The position numbers and the translations under genes are program-made. From the NCBI GenBank assembly GCA_016793305.1, contig JAEUHU010000449.1, positions 1-19,268 on the forward strand: a stretch of 19,268 nucleotides of DNA. Direction: 5' to 3'. Numbering within the stretch: the first letter of the stretch is position 1; every line of letters starts with the position of its first letter. This DNA is from Planctomycetota bacterium (lineage in GTDB: Bacteria; Planctomycetota; UBA1135; UBA2386). This document shows positions 7,922 through 15,349 of the stretch, one piece after another. The notes beneath the pieces were generated by a model. The model saw only the letters and a program-made list of their open reading frames with translations. It searched no databases and was not told the origin of the DNA.

Positions 7922-9265
7922 TCAATCGAGCACGAACTGCCGCCCGTCGGGGAAGCCGGTCGCTGGATCGCCCCCGAGCACGACCACGCGGCCGTCGGGC
8001 AGGCGTGCCACGACGTGGCCCGCTCGCGGCCCCGGCAACGCAGCACCCCACGCGCGCCACTGGCCGCTCGCCGGCGTCCACACTTCGATCGCGCCGGTCC
8101 CGGTGCCGTCGCCGTCGACGCCGCCGACCACCAGCACGCTGCCGCCGAGCAGGCGCACGGCGCGCACTTCGGTCCGCGCCCGCAGCAGCGAGCCGGTCGA
8201 CGTCCAGGTGTCGCTCGCCGGGTCGTACAGCTCGCACTGCGCCCGCAGCGTGATGCCCTGTTCCTCGCCGCCGATCGCCAACAGGCGACCGTCCTCGAGC
8301 GGCACCACCGCGTGGTAGAAGCGCGGCGTCGCGAGCGACGGCCCGGGGGCGAACGTCGAGGTCGCCGGATCGAACCACTCGCACAGCGCCACTGCATCGC
8401 CGGTGCCGAGCGCGTAGCCGCCGACCAGCAGCACGCGCCCGTCGGCCATGCGCGTCGCAGTGTGCGCGGCACGCCGCACCAGCATCTCGTTGGCCGGGGC
8501 GGCAGTGCCGACACCCGGCACCCACAGCTCGGCGTCGCGGTCCTCGAGCGGCCCGATCGCGAGGCCGCCGGCGAGCAGTACGCGGCCGTCGGCCAGCAAG
8601 GTCGCGGTGTGGCGGTTGCGGTTGCAGCGCAGGTTGCCGCGGCTCGACCACGCGAGCGCCGCCGGATCCCACGACTCCACCAGCGTCGCCACCTGGAACT
8701 GGCTCGAGTTGGTCTGTCCACCGAACGACCATGCGCTGCCGTCGGCGAATGCGACCACGGTGCTCTCGGCGCGTCCGCTCGCCAGTTCCCCGACCGGTGT
8801 GGCCGCCGCGAGCGAGAACGCTTCGCAGTTGGCCCACGCGAGGTTGGTCGGCGACGCCCCGCCGACCAGCAGCACGCGGCCGTCGGCGAGCAGCGTGCTG
8901 CCGGGCCGCGTGCGTGCGATCGCACTCGGCGGCAGCTCCACGACGCGCTCGCGGTAGCGCAGCGGCACGGCGAGCTGGGCGCGTTCTTCGCCCGTGGCGC
9001 CGTTCACGGTCAGCGTGAAGGTCACGCCGGCCTGCACCGGCCCCACGTCGTAGCTCTGGCCGCTCACCACCGGACCGACGTCCGGGTCGATGCGGCCGGT
9101 GCCACTGCCGAACAGCGGGCGCAGGCGGACCGTGGCGCCGGGGGCGAACGTGGCGGGCTCGGCCGTCAACGACGGATTCGGCGCGACCGGGGCACCACGC
9201 GAGCCACTGCTGCCGCAGGCGGCGAGCACCAAGACCCAGGCGAACATCCAGGCGGAACGGAGCAT
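7922..9265 (-). CDS. Kelch-repeat lipoprotein
   Basis: A 447-residue protein. ATG 9265 gives a signal peptide ending in a lipobox (VLAACGSSG, Cys about residue 17), so it is predicted to be lipid-anchored. A short N-terminal Ig-like or linker region (about 25-110) is followed by at least six Kelch-type blades. The signature GRVLLVGG or a close variant recurs near residues 130, 225, 275, 325, 375 and 420, each with a downstream W-x-P or DPATxxW strand, so a beta-propeller is likely. No catalytic residues are apparent; such proteins bind glycans or proteins. It is divergent from the M24 peptidase gene (140-nt gap) and is followed after 24 nt by the TPR-redoxin gene, suggesting it heads that transcript. 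Confidence 0.85.
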   Translation of the reverse strand: MLRSAWMFAWVLVLAACGSSGSRGAPVAPNPSLTAEPATFAPGATVRLRPLFGSGTGRIDPDVGPVVSGQSYDVGPVQAGVTFTLTVNGATGEERAQLAVPLRYRERVVELPPSAIARTRPGSTLLADGRVLLVGGASPTNLAWANCEAFSLAAATPVGELASGRAESTVVAFADGSAWSFGGQTNSSQFQVATLVESWDPAALAWSSRGNLRCNRNRHTATLLADGRVLLAGGLAIGPLEDRDAELWVPGVGTAAPANEMLVRRAAHTATRMADGRVLLVGGYALGTGDAVALCEWFDPATSTFAPGPSLATPRFYHAVVPLEDGRLLAIGGEEQGITLRAQCELYDPASDTWTSTGSLLRARTEVRAVRLLGGSVLVVGGVDGDGTGTGAIEVWTPASGQWRAWGAALPGPRAGHVVARLPDGRVVVLGGDPATGFPDGRQFVLD

Positions 9266-9405
9266 CGGGGGCGCAGGCGTCGAACGACGCGGGGTGGTGC
9301 CATGAATTGGGCGCACGACGGCCGCGGCCCATCCCCATGCGACTCCAGCTACAAGGCCCGGAACCCGCGACTCGCAGCCAAGACGGACGGACGTATCCTC
9401 CCGCC
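9266..9405. promoter_or_regulatory. Divergent intergenic region
   Basis: 140 nt separate the start codons of the Kelch lipoprotein (-) and the M24 aminopeptidase (+). The only promoters for either gene must lie here or inside the opposite gene. I see no clear -35/-10 pair, no operator-like dyad and no strong Shine-Dalgarno for either start, so the assignment rests on gene orientation alone. Confidence 0.4.
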
Positions 9406-10806
9406 ATGTTCGGAGCCCCGTTCGCCACCCTCTCGCTGCTGCTGTTCGCCACGCTGCTGCCCGCCCAGCAGGCCCTGCCGACCCCGGCGGCCCCGCTGCC
9501 GAAGGAGGAGTTCCAGGCGCGCCGGCAGGCGCTGGCGAAGGAGCTGGTCGCAGCCCATCCGGACCGCCGGCTCGTCGTGCTGCTGCGTGGTGCCGGCAAG
9601 GCCGCCGACATGGGACCGTTCGTGCAGGCGCAGGACTTCCTCTACCTGACCGGCGTCAGCGAACCGGACCTGGCGCTGCTGCTGGTGCCCGGTGCCGACG
9701 GCACGCTCGCCACCGACGCGCTGCTGGTGCCGCCGTTCTCGCGTTTCGCGGCGACCTGGGACGGCGACTTCCTGGCGCCGGGCGAGGCGTCGGCGCAGCG
9801 CACCGGCTTCGCGGAATGCGGCAACGTGCGGGCGCTGCCCGAGCGGCTGCGCGAGCTGCTCGGCAAGGGACCCGACGGCCAGCTGCCGCTGCTGCTGACC
9901 GCGACGCAGCCGATGCCGCGCACCGGCGGCACGCCGCGCAAGGCCGCCGACACCGCGAACGAGATCCAGAAGGACCCGCTCGACGGCCGCATGTCGCGCG
10001 AGGACGCGTTCGTCGCCGCCCTGCAGAAGCAGTTCGCCGGGCTCGAAGTGCGTGGGCTCGAACGCACGCTCGGCGCCCTGCGCGCCCGGAAGAGCCCGGC
10101 CGAGATCAACCTGCTGCGCCGCTCCGCCGAGATCGCCGGCCTCGGCATCGCCGAGGCGATGCGCAGCGTGCAGCCGGGCGACCACGAGTACCAGCTGGCG
10201 GCGGCGGCGCGCTTCGTGTTCACGCTGCACGGCGCCGGGCCCGATGCCTACGCTGCGATCGTCGGCGGCGGGCCGAACGGCTGCATCCTGCACTACAGCG
10301 CGCTCACGCGGCAGCTGCGCAACGACGACCTGATCGTGATGGACTACGCGCCGACGCTGCACGGCTACGCCAGCGACGTGACGCGCACGTTCCCGGCGTC
10401 GGGCACGTTCTCGCCCGAGCAGAAGAAGCTGGTGCAGGACGTGTACGAGATCCAGCAGGAGCTGGTCGCGATGGTGAAGCCCGGGGCGAAACTGAGCGCG
10501 ATCGGCGCGCGCTGCGCCGAGCTGCTGGTCGCGCGCGGCTACCAGAACGACCACGGGCCGTGCCACCACGTCGGGCTCGCGGTGCACGATCCGTCGGTCG
10601 ACGAGCTGCAGGCGGGCATGGTGATCACCGTCGAACCGGGCGCCTACCTGCGCAAGGCTGGCATGGGCTGCCGCATCGAGGACACGATCCTGGTGACCGC
10701 GGACGGCTGCGAGGTGCTGAGCGGCAACGTGCCGTCGACACCCGGCGCGATCGAGGCGCTGATGAAGGAGACGGGGCTGCTCGACCGGCTGCGCGCGGGC
10801 AAGTGA
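9406..10806 (+). CDS. Exported M24B Xaa-Pro aminopeptidase
   Basis: A 466-residue metallopeptidase preceded by a signal peptide (hydrophobic residues 5-20, cleavage near LPA-QQA). The N-terminal creatinase-like domain contains the YLTGVSEPD segment typical of PepP. The C-terminal pita-bread domain has all five expected metal ligands: Asp313 and Asp324 (MDYAP and SDVTRTFP), His387, Glu410 (ITVEPGAYL) and Glu425 (RIEDTILV), plus His394 of the HHVGLAVHD motif. It should release N-terminal residues before proline in the periplasm, using two divalent metals. ATG 9406 is chosen because it yields the signal peptide. A spacer of about 40 residues near 165-205 is longer than in cytoplasmic PepP. It converges on the small lipoprotein gene with 19 nt between stops. 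Confidence 0.92.
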   Translation: MFGAPFATLSLLLFATLLPAQQALPTPAAPLPKEEFQARRQALAKELVAAHPDRRLVVLLRGAGKAADMGPFVQAQDFLYLTGVSEPDLALLLVPGADGTLATDALLVPPFSRFAATWDGDFLAPGEASAQRTGFAECGNVRALPERLRELLGKGPDGQLPLLLTATQPMPRTGGTPRKAADTANEIQKDPLDGRMSREDAFVAALQKQFAGLEVRGLERTLGALRARKSPAEINLLRRSAEIAGLGIAEAMRSVQPGDHEYQLAAAARFVFTLHGAGPDAYAAIVGGGPNGCILHYSALTRQLRNDDLIVMDYAPTLHGYASDVTRTFPASGTFSPEQKKLVQDVYEIQQELVAMVKPGAKLSAIGARCAELLVARGYQNDHGPCHHVGLAVHDPSVDELQAGMVITVEPGAYLRKAGMGCRIEDTILVTADGCEVLSGNVPSTPGAIEALMKETGLLDRLRAGK

Positions 10807-10825
10807 CCGTCGGGGGCCGCGGGCC

Positions 10826-11371
10826 TCAGCGCCCCGCCGCCTCGCCGAGGGCTGGCGTGAAGATCCGCTCGAGGCGCACCAGGAACACGCCGTTCGGCTC
10901 GTGGTCGAGGAACGACGGCGAGCAGTCGCTGGTGTACTGCACCTCGAGCAGGCCGCTCATCGAGTCGTCGTCGACGGGTGCGAACAGCGCCCGCACGGCC
11001 AGCGTCGACGCACAGCTCGTCTGCCACGCCGTCGCCACGTCGAGCCGGAAGGTCCGGCCGTCGGCGACGTTCGTGTAGCGCTCCGGGGTCTCGCCGCCCC
11101 AGTCGTCGAACAGCAGCCGGCCCAGGCCGTCCTCGGCGATCCCGCCGGCGATCACGAGTTGCTGGCCGACCACGACCGGGAACAGCGGGCCCCCGATCGG
11201 CGACGCCGTCGGCAACGGGCCGCTGCTGTCGCGCCGCTCCAGGGCAGCCACCATCCAGGTGCCGTTCATGTCGATCGTCGACTCCGGCGGATCGACGACG
11301 CTGCCGCCCCCGCCGTTGCCGCAGCCGGTGCCGAGCAGGGCCAGGCACAGGAACAACCGGGAGGGGCGCAT
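10826..11371 (-). CDS. Small predicted lipoprotein
   Basis: A 181-residue protein starting at ATG 11371, with a signal peptide and lipobox LGTGC (Cys about residue 17), then a glycine-rich linker. The mature part is beta-rich, with NGTWMVAAL near residue 37 and three further Cys residues that could form a disulfide. NGTW-type openings occur in lipocalin-like or META-like small envelope domains, but I cannot assign a family. It is divergent from the alkyltransferase-like gene (90-nt gap) and convergent with the aminopeptidase. Function unknown; the lipoprotein call is well supported. Confidence 0.72.
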   Translation of the reverse strand: MRPSRLFLCLALLGTGCGNGGGGSVVDPPESTIDMNGTWMVAALERRDSSGPLPTASPIGGPLFPVVVGQQLVIAGGIAEDGLGRLLFDDWGGETPERYTNVADGRTFRLDVATAWQTSCASTLAVRALFAPVDDDSMSGLLEVQYTSDCSPSFLDHEPNGVFLVRLERIFTPALGEAAGR

Positions 11372-11461
11372 GCCCGGGATAGCGAAGCAGCGACGGCGAG
11401 GTAACGGCCGCGTGCTTGGCAAGCGAACGCGCTCGCGCCATCGTGCTCCGTGCGCCCTGCC

Positions 11462-11803
11462 ATGGAGCCCGGATCCCCAAAGCGCGTCGTCGGCCCCGGC
11501 TTCCACGCCAAGGTCCAAGCCCTGGTGGCGCAGGTGCCGCCGGGCTTCGTGACGACCTACGGCGACGTGGCGACCGCGCTGGGCAGCAAGAACGTCGCGC
11601 GCCACGTCGGCTTCGCGATGGCGGCCTTGCCCGACGGCAGCGACGTGCCGTGGTGGCGCGTCGTGGCCGCCGGCGGGCGGCTGGCGACGGCGAGTGCGAA
11701 GGTGCAGCGCGAACAGGCGCGGCGGCTGCGGGCGGAAGGAGTCGTGGTGCGGGCCGGGCGCGTCGCGGGCTTCGCGGCGAGGCGGTTCCTCGCGTTCGGC
11801 TGA
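11462..11803 (+). CDS. Alkyltransferase-like protein (ATL), catalytically altered MGMT homologue
   Basis: A 113-residue protein matching the DNA-binding domain of O6-alkylguanine-DNA methyltransferases: FHAKVQALVAQVPPGFVTTYGDVATALG near the N-terminus (winged-helix core), ARHVGFAM (the Arg-containing recognition helix), then VPWWRVV at about residues 63-69. In true MGMT enzymes the last motif is PCHR, whose cysteine accepts the alkyl group; here it is Trp, which defines ATL proteins. ATLs bind O6-alkylguanine, flip it out and recruit nucleotide excision repair rather than repairing it themselves. ATG 11462 is used; GTG 11450 would add four residues. No neighbour is a repair gene, so the gene is probably monocistronic. 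Confidence 0.9.
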   Translation: MEPGSPKRVVGPGFHAKVQALVAQVPPGFVTTYGDVATALGSKNVARHVGFAMAALPDGSDVPWWRVVAAGGRLATASAKVQREQARRLRAEGVVVRAGRVAGFAARRFLAFG

Positions 11804-11830
11804 CGGGGAACGCCTGCGCAGCGGGACGGA

Positions 11831-13249
11831 TCAGAACACCCGGTCGAACGACGCCCCGTTCCAGCGGAACACGCCACTGCCGGCCAGCCACAGGTCGCCG
11901 CGGCGATCCGTGTAGATCGCGACGATGCTCGGGCTGGTCAGCCCGTCGGCGGCGGTGAACTGGCGCAGCGAGGTGCCGTCGTAGCGCCAGGCACCTTGGT
12001 CGATGGTGCCGAACCAGATGTGTCCCTCGCGGTCCTCGCCGATCGAGAACACCCGATGCATCGTCGGCGAGCCATCCTTCGCGTCGCCGGGCAGCGGGAA
12101 GCGACGGTCCCCGTGCAATCCCATCTTGCCGAGCCCCATCGCTTGCGTGAACTGTGTGGTGACGCCGTCCTGGTGCAGCAGCACGCCGATGCCGTTGTTG
12201 CCGATCCACAGCCGCCCCTTCCGGTCCTCGTAGACACTGCGCACGTGCAGACGGCCGCTCATCGCGTCGAGACCGAGGCGCGGCTCGTCGAGCACGGTGA
12301 AGTTCGTGCCGTCGTAGCCGAACACGGCTCCGTAGGTCGCGAACCAGACGCGCCCGCTCGCGGCCCTGCTGATGCCCGTGGTCGCATAGGCGGACGGCTC
12401 GGCCTGGCCCACCACGGTCGGATACGCATGGAAGGTGAAGGTCGTCCCGTCGTAGCGATACGCGCCCGGCTGTCCTTCCCGCTGGCTCACGCCGACGGCG
12501 CCGTCCTCTTTGAACCACAGATCCCCCGGCTGCAGCTGCCAGTCGTGCTTCGCCGCATGGTTCTTCGTTCCGGGCGTGACGAGGCGCTGTCCGTCGAAGC
12601 CGCTGACGCCGACCGCGCACTCGAACCAGACGACGCCGCGCTGGTCCTGGTGGATCGAACGGACCTGGTCGTCGGCGAGGCCGTCCGCCTTGGTGAAGTA
12701 GGTGAACTGCTTGCCGTCGTAGCGGCAGACGCCCTGCTTCCAGCTGCCGAACCAGAAGTTGCCGGCGGAGTCCTCGAGCATGCTGCGAACGGTCTCGAAC
12801 GAGAGCTGCGCCGGTGGAGCGGCGAGGCGTTCCTTCTCGTCGTCGACCCACGAGCTGCTCGGGAACTGCAGTTCGGCGGGCGCGGCCGCAGCGTTCGCAG
12901 CAGCGGGCTCGGGATCAAGGACATGCGGGTTGAGCCGTTTGCCGACGACCCTCCCGTCGCTTCCGTAGGTGACGACGATGCTGCCAGGCCCCCACGGCGA
13001 ATCGACGGGACCGAGTGGCGGCGGCGGCAGGTACCACGCGTCGACGGTCGCAGGCAGCGGCGGCTCGGCGGACGCATAGCGGATCAGGGGCGCACCGAGC
13101 AGCGCTTCGACCTCGGCTTCGCTGGCGCCGATCCGGATCTCGTGGAAGCGCTGGGTCGTGGTGCGAGCGGGCGTCGTGACGCACGCGGCGGGTAGGCACG
13201 CGAGCAGTGCCGCGAGGCAAGCGAGCTTCGTGGGGAAGGGCTGGTGCAT
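11831..13249 (-). CDS. Lipoprotein with SmpA-like segment and two-component-regulator-type propeller repeats
   Basis: A 472-residue protein. ATG 13249 gives a signal peptide with lipobox LPAAC (Cys about residue 23). Residues 35-60 (IRIGASEAEVEALLGAP) resemble the first helix-turn of SmpA/BamE-like domains. The remainder is a beta-propeller built from Reg_prop-type repeats, each with ED(R/S)xGxxWFG and then a YDG strand, at about residues 155-180, 200-235, 330-355, 395-430 and 440-470. These repeats usually form the sensor half of hybrid histidine kinases, but here no transmembrane helix or kinase follows, so it is a stand-alone envelope propeller. Ligand unknown. It is the last clearly chromosomal gene before the integron-associated region. 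Confidence 0.82.
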   Translation of the reverse strand: MHQPFPTKLACLAALLACLPAACVTTPARTTTQRFHEIRIGASEAEVEALLGAPLIRYASAEPPLPATVDAWYLPPPPLGPVDSPWGPGSIVVTYGSDGRVVGKRLNPHVLDPEPAAANAAAAPAELQFPSSSWVDDEKERLAAPPAQLSFETVRSMLEDSAGNFWFGSWKQGVCRYDGKQFTYFTKADGLADDQVRSIHQDQRGVVWFECAVGVSGFDGQRLVTPGTKNHAAKHDWQLQPGDLWFKEDGAVGVSQREGQPGAYRYDGTTFTFHAYPTVVGQAEPSAYATTGISRAASGRVWFATYGAVFGYDGTNFTVLDEPRLGLDAMSGRLHVRSVYEDRKGRLWIGNNGIGVLLHQDGVTTQFTQAMGLGKMGLHGDRRFPLPGDAKDGSPTMHRVFSIGEDREGHIWFGTIDQGAWRYDGTSLRQFTAADGLTSPSIVAIYTDRRGDLWLAGSGVFRWNGASFDRVF

Positions 13250-13322
13250 GGGTTGGCTCGTCGCCGCCGTCGAGCAGCGATCGCGACTCGAAGGTGGCGG
13301 AAGGCTAGCGGACGCTCGTCCA

Positions 13323-13337
13323 CGCCTTGGTAAGGCG
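13323..13337. terminator. Weak hairpin downstream of the terminal lipoprotein gene
   Basis: A 6-bp perfect stem (CGCCTT/AAGGCG) with a 3-nt loop, 24 nt past the stop of the lipoprotein gene at 13361. There is no U-tract, so intrinsic termination is doubtful. It has none of the attC core sequences. Confidence 0.22.
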
Positions 13338-13360
13338 CCGGTAAGCGACGCCACCGCCGA

Positions 13361-14512
13361 TCACTTCGGCGCAACCCCGAACGAGACGCAGTCGAGCGGA
13401 TCGACGTCGTCGAGCAGGGACGCTCGTTCGCCGGAGCCGAGACGCGCGATCCAGACCGCGAGCCTCGGCGGCTTCCCAGACGGCCACCGGCCGCTCGCGC
13501 GCTCGTCCGAGCCCATCGCCGACCGGAACACGACCCGATCGAACGGCAGTGCGGCGAGGCACTGCGCGTCGCGCGGCAGGGGCAAGGGACTGGCTCGGCC
13601 GGTCGCCACATCGACCCGCCGCCACGCCAGCTCCGAGTTGCTGTGCCACCAGCCGACCAGCAAGGAGCGGCCGTCCGACGCCACGACCGGCAGCCAGCCG
13701 ACGTGGAGGAACCGACTGCGTCCCGAGTCGAGGTCGAGCACGTGGACGGCTGGCACTTCGCCCCACGAGCGAACGAACGAACCGTACGCGTCGAGCTCCC
13801 CCACGCTGGCGGGCAGGTCGGCGCGTGCGACGAGCTTCACGAAGCAGAGCTGCTTGCCGTCAGGGAACCAGGACATCGGCAGGTCGAGGGCCGCTTGCTG
13901 CGACGGGACGCGCACGCCGTCGACGACGTTCCAGACTTCGAGGGTCCCGTCCAGCAGGAGGCTGCCGGGCATCTGCTTCTGGTTCAGGCCACTGACGAAC
14001 GACACCAGGCCGCCCGTCGGGGCGAGGGCGAGCTGCTTGCCGATCTCGCCGCGCCCGATCGCCGAACCGGCCCACATCGGACTGCCAGCCCGTTCGAAGA
14101 TCCGCCGATCCGCCGTGCCGTCGACACGGATCGTCTTCAGCGCGTGCGAACGTTCCGCCTCGGCTTCGCCGAAGAAGCGGTCCTCGAGATAGGCGATGCG
14201 CCCCTCGGCGTCCGGCCCCGCCAATGCGTGCACGGTCGAGAAGCGCTCGACCCGTTCGGCGGCAGGGATCCGCACGGTGGATTCGTTCCTGGCTGGCAGC
14301 GACCAGGCCACGATGCCGCCGCGGGGCTGAGTCTTGACGATCCACCCGGCGACCGCAGGCAGTGGTTCCGTCGAGTCGGGGCTGGGCGGCTGCTGCGAAC
14401 GGCATGCGACGGAGATTTGGACGAGGGCCAGCAGCAGCAAGGCGACGCGCGCGCGAACGGGCTTGGAGTGGGCACGTTGGGCGAAGGCTCGAACCTCTCC
14501 TTCAATGACCAT
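13361..14512 (-). CDS. Predicted lipoprotein with TolB/WD40-like beta-propeller character, abutting the last attC
   Basis: A 383-residue protein. Residues 18-37 form a basic then hydrophobic signal (VRARVALLLLALVQISVAC) ending in the lipobox SVAC, preceded by an unusually long 20-residue n-region. The mature chain is beta-rich, with repeated segments such as LALAPTGGLVSFVSG, SWFPDGKQLCFVK, VHVLDLDSGRSRFL and LPVVASDGRSLLVGW, each spaced like TolB/WD40-type blades. Function unknown. ATG 14512 lies 9 nt from the core of the attC at 14522-14581, the same tight packing seen for cassette genes, but no attC follows its stop at 13361. It is thus either the first chromosomal gene beyond the array or a terminal cassette that lost its recombination site. 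Confidence 0.78.
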   Translation of the reverse strand: MVIEGEVRAFAQRAHSKPVRARVALLLLALVQISVACRSQQPPSPDSTEPLPAVAGWIVKTQPRGGIVAWSLPARNESTVRIPAAERVERFSTVHALAGPDAEGRIAYLEDRFFGEAEAERSHALKTIRVDGTADRRIFERAGSPMWAGSAIGRGEIGKQLALAPTGGLVSFVSGLNQKQMPGSLLLDGTLEVWNVVDGVRVPSQQAALDLPMSWFPDGKQLCFVKLVARADLPASVGELDAYGSFVRSWGEVPAVHVLDLDSGRSRFLHVGWLPVVASDGRSLLVGWWHSNSELAWRRVDVATGRASPLPLPRDAQCLAALPFDRVVFRSAMGSDERASGRWPSGKPPRLAVWIARLGSGERASLLDDVDPLDCVSFGVAPK

Positions 14513-14521
14513 GGGGCATCT

Positions 14522-14581
14522 GGCCAACGCCTTGCCGCTCAGCCGCCGCCGAAGGCGGTCGGCTGCAGCGGCTTGTTGGGC
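14522..14581 (-). repeat. attC site 5 (3' boundary of the ABC-exporter cassette)
   Basis: Minus-strand order: R'' GCCCAAC (14581-14575), L'' CCGCTGCAGCC, inner hairpin GACCGCC-TTC-GGCGG, L' GGCTGAGCGG, R' GTTGGCC (14528-14522). CCGCT and CAGCC of L'' pair exactly with AGCGG and GGCTG of L', leaving one extrahelical G, the hallmark that polarises attC. The R' core departs from GTTRRRY at one position (C for R). Length is 60 bp, shorter than the other sites, with a different inner hairpin. Confidence 0.85.
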
Positions 14582-14605
14582 GGCGACGCGACTGCGGGAA
14601 TGCCA

Positions 14606-15346
14606 TCACCGGCTCTCCGACTTTTCCAGGGCAGGAGATCTCGCAAGGAGCCCGTCCTCCATTTCATGGATTGTGTCGAAAACGTCCAACGCGCGCTGGT
14701 CGTGCGTCACGACGATCACTCCGGTCCCGTGCTCGTGAGCCACATCGCGGAACAGCTCCATCACTTGGCGGCCGCGCACGCTGTCGAGGGCTGCGGTCGG
14801 CTCGTCGGCGAGAATGAGGCTTGGCCGATTGGCCAGAGCGCGGGCCACCGTGACGCGCTGCTGCTCGCCGCCCGAGAGTTGAGTGGGGCGATTGAAGGCG
14901 CGTGCACCAACACCCAGCGCGTCGAGCAGCTCCATCGCCCGGCGCCGCGCTGCCGCGGGCCGATGGCCGACCAGCTCGCCCACCACCTGCACGTTTTCGA
15001 CGGCGTTCAGGAACGGGATCAGGTTGGACTTCTGGAACACGAAGCCGATGTGCTCGCGCCGGAACCGGCGGAGGTCGGCGAGGGGGCGCGGGCCGTCGAG
15101 GACCAGCCTGCCGCCGATTGCAACGCGCCCGCTGGTCGGCGGGTTGATCAGGCCGACGCAGAGCAGAAACGTGGACTTGCCGGCGCCGCTCGGCCCCAGG
15201 AGGGCGGCGATCTCGCCGCGGCGAACGCGCATGGAGGCATCGCGCAGGGCGACGACCTCCGTGTGCCCGTGGCCGTAGACCTTGGTCAGGCCCTCGGTCT
15301 CCAGCGCGAGCGTGGCGTCCATGGGGCGTCGGTCATCCTGTGCCAC
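14606..15346 (-). CDS. ABC transporter ATP-binding protein (MacB/LolD-type)
   Basis: A 246-residue ATPase with every motif in place: Walker A GPSGAGKST (51-59), Q-loop Gln105 (FVFQKSNL), signature LSGGE (157-161), Walker B LILADEP (177-183) and switch His215 (VVTHD). The sequence and the QKSNLIPFLNAVENV stretch after the Q-loop match the LolD/MacB/FtsE-related family, whose dimers drive mechanotransmission exporters through FtsX-like permeases. GTG 15346 follows the permease stop by 3 nt; ATG 15322 is an alternative start eight codons in. It is the last gene of the cassette, 24 nt from attC5. It should act at the cytoplasmic membrane with the two upstream gene products. Confidence 0.93.
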   Translation of the reverse strand: MAQDDRRPMDATLALETEGLTKVYGHGHTEVVALRDASMRVRRGEIAALLGPSGAGKSTFLLCVGLINPPTSGRVAIGGRLVLDGPRPLADLRRFRREHIGFVFQKSNLIPFLNAVENVQVVGELVGHRPAAARRRAMELLDALGVGARAFNRPTQLSGGEQQRVTVARALANRPSLILADEPTAALDSVRGRQVMELFRDVAHEHGTGVIVVTHDQRALDVFDTIHEMEDGLLARSPALEKSESR

Positions 15347-15349
15347 GGG

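Noticed and set aside
5816..9649. Very long plus-strand open frame (1277 codons)
   Set aside because: It is antisense to the TPR-redoxin and Kelch genes, is rich in Arg/Gln/His and has no recognisable motif. Long shadow frames are expected at this GC content.
11831..13249. Hybrid two-component sensor
   Set aside because: The propeller repeats are those of such sensors, but there is no transmembrane helix, histidine kinase or receiver domain.
13250..13360. A sixth, decayed attC after the terminal lipoprotein gene
   Set aside because: Only small hairpins are present; no AAC or GTT core pair in the right arrangement could be found.
14476..14482. Extra GTTGGGC core inside the terminal lipoprotein gene
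   Set aside because: No partner RYYYAAC at a suitable distance and no L-box pairing; it lies in coding sequence.
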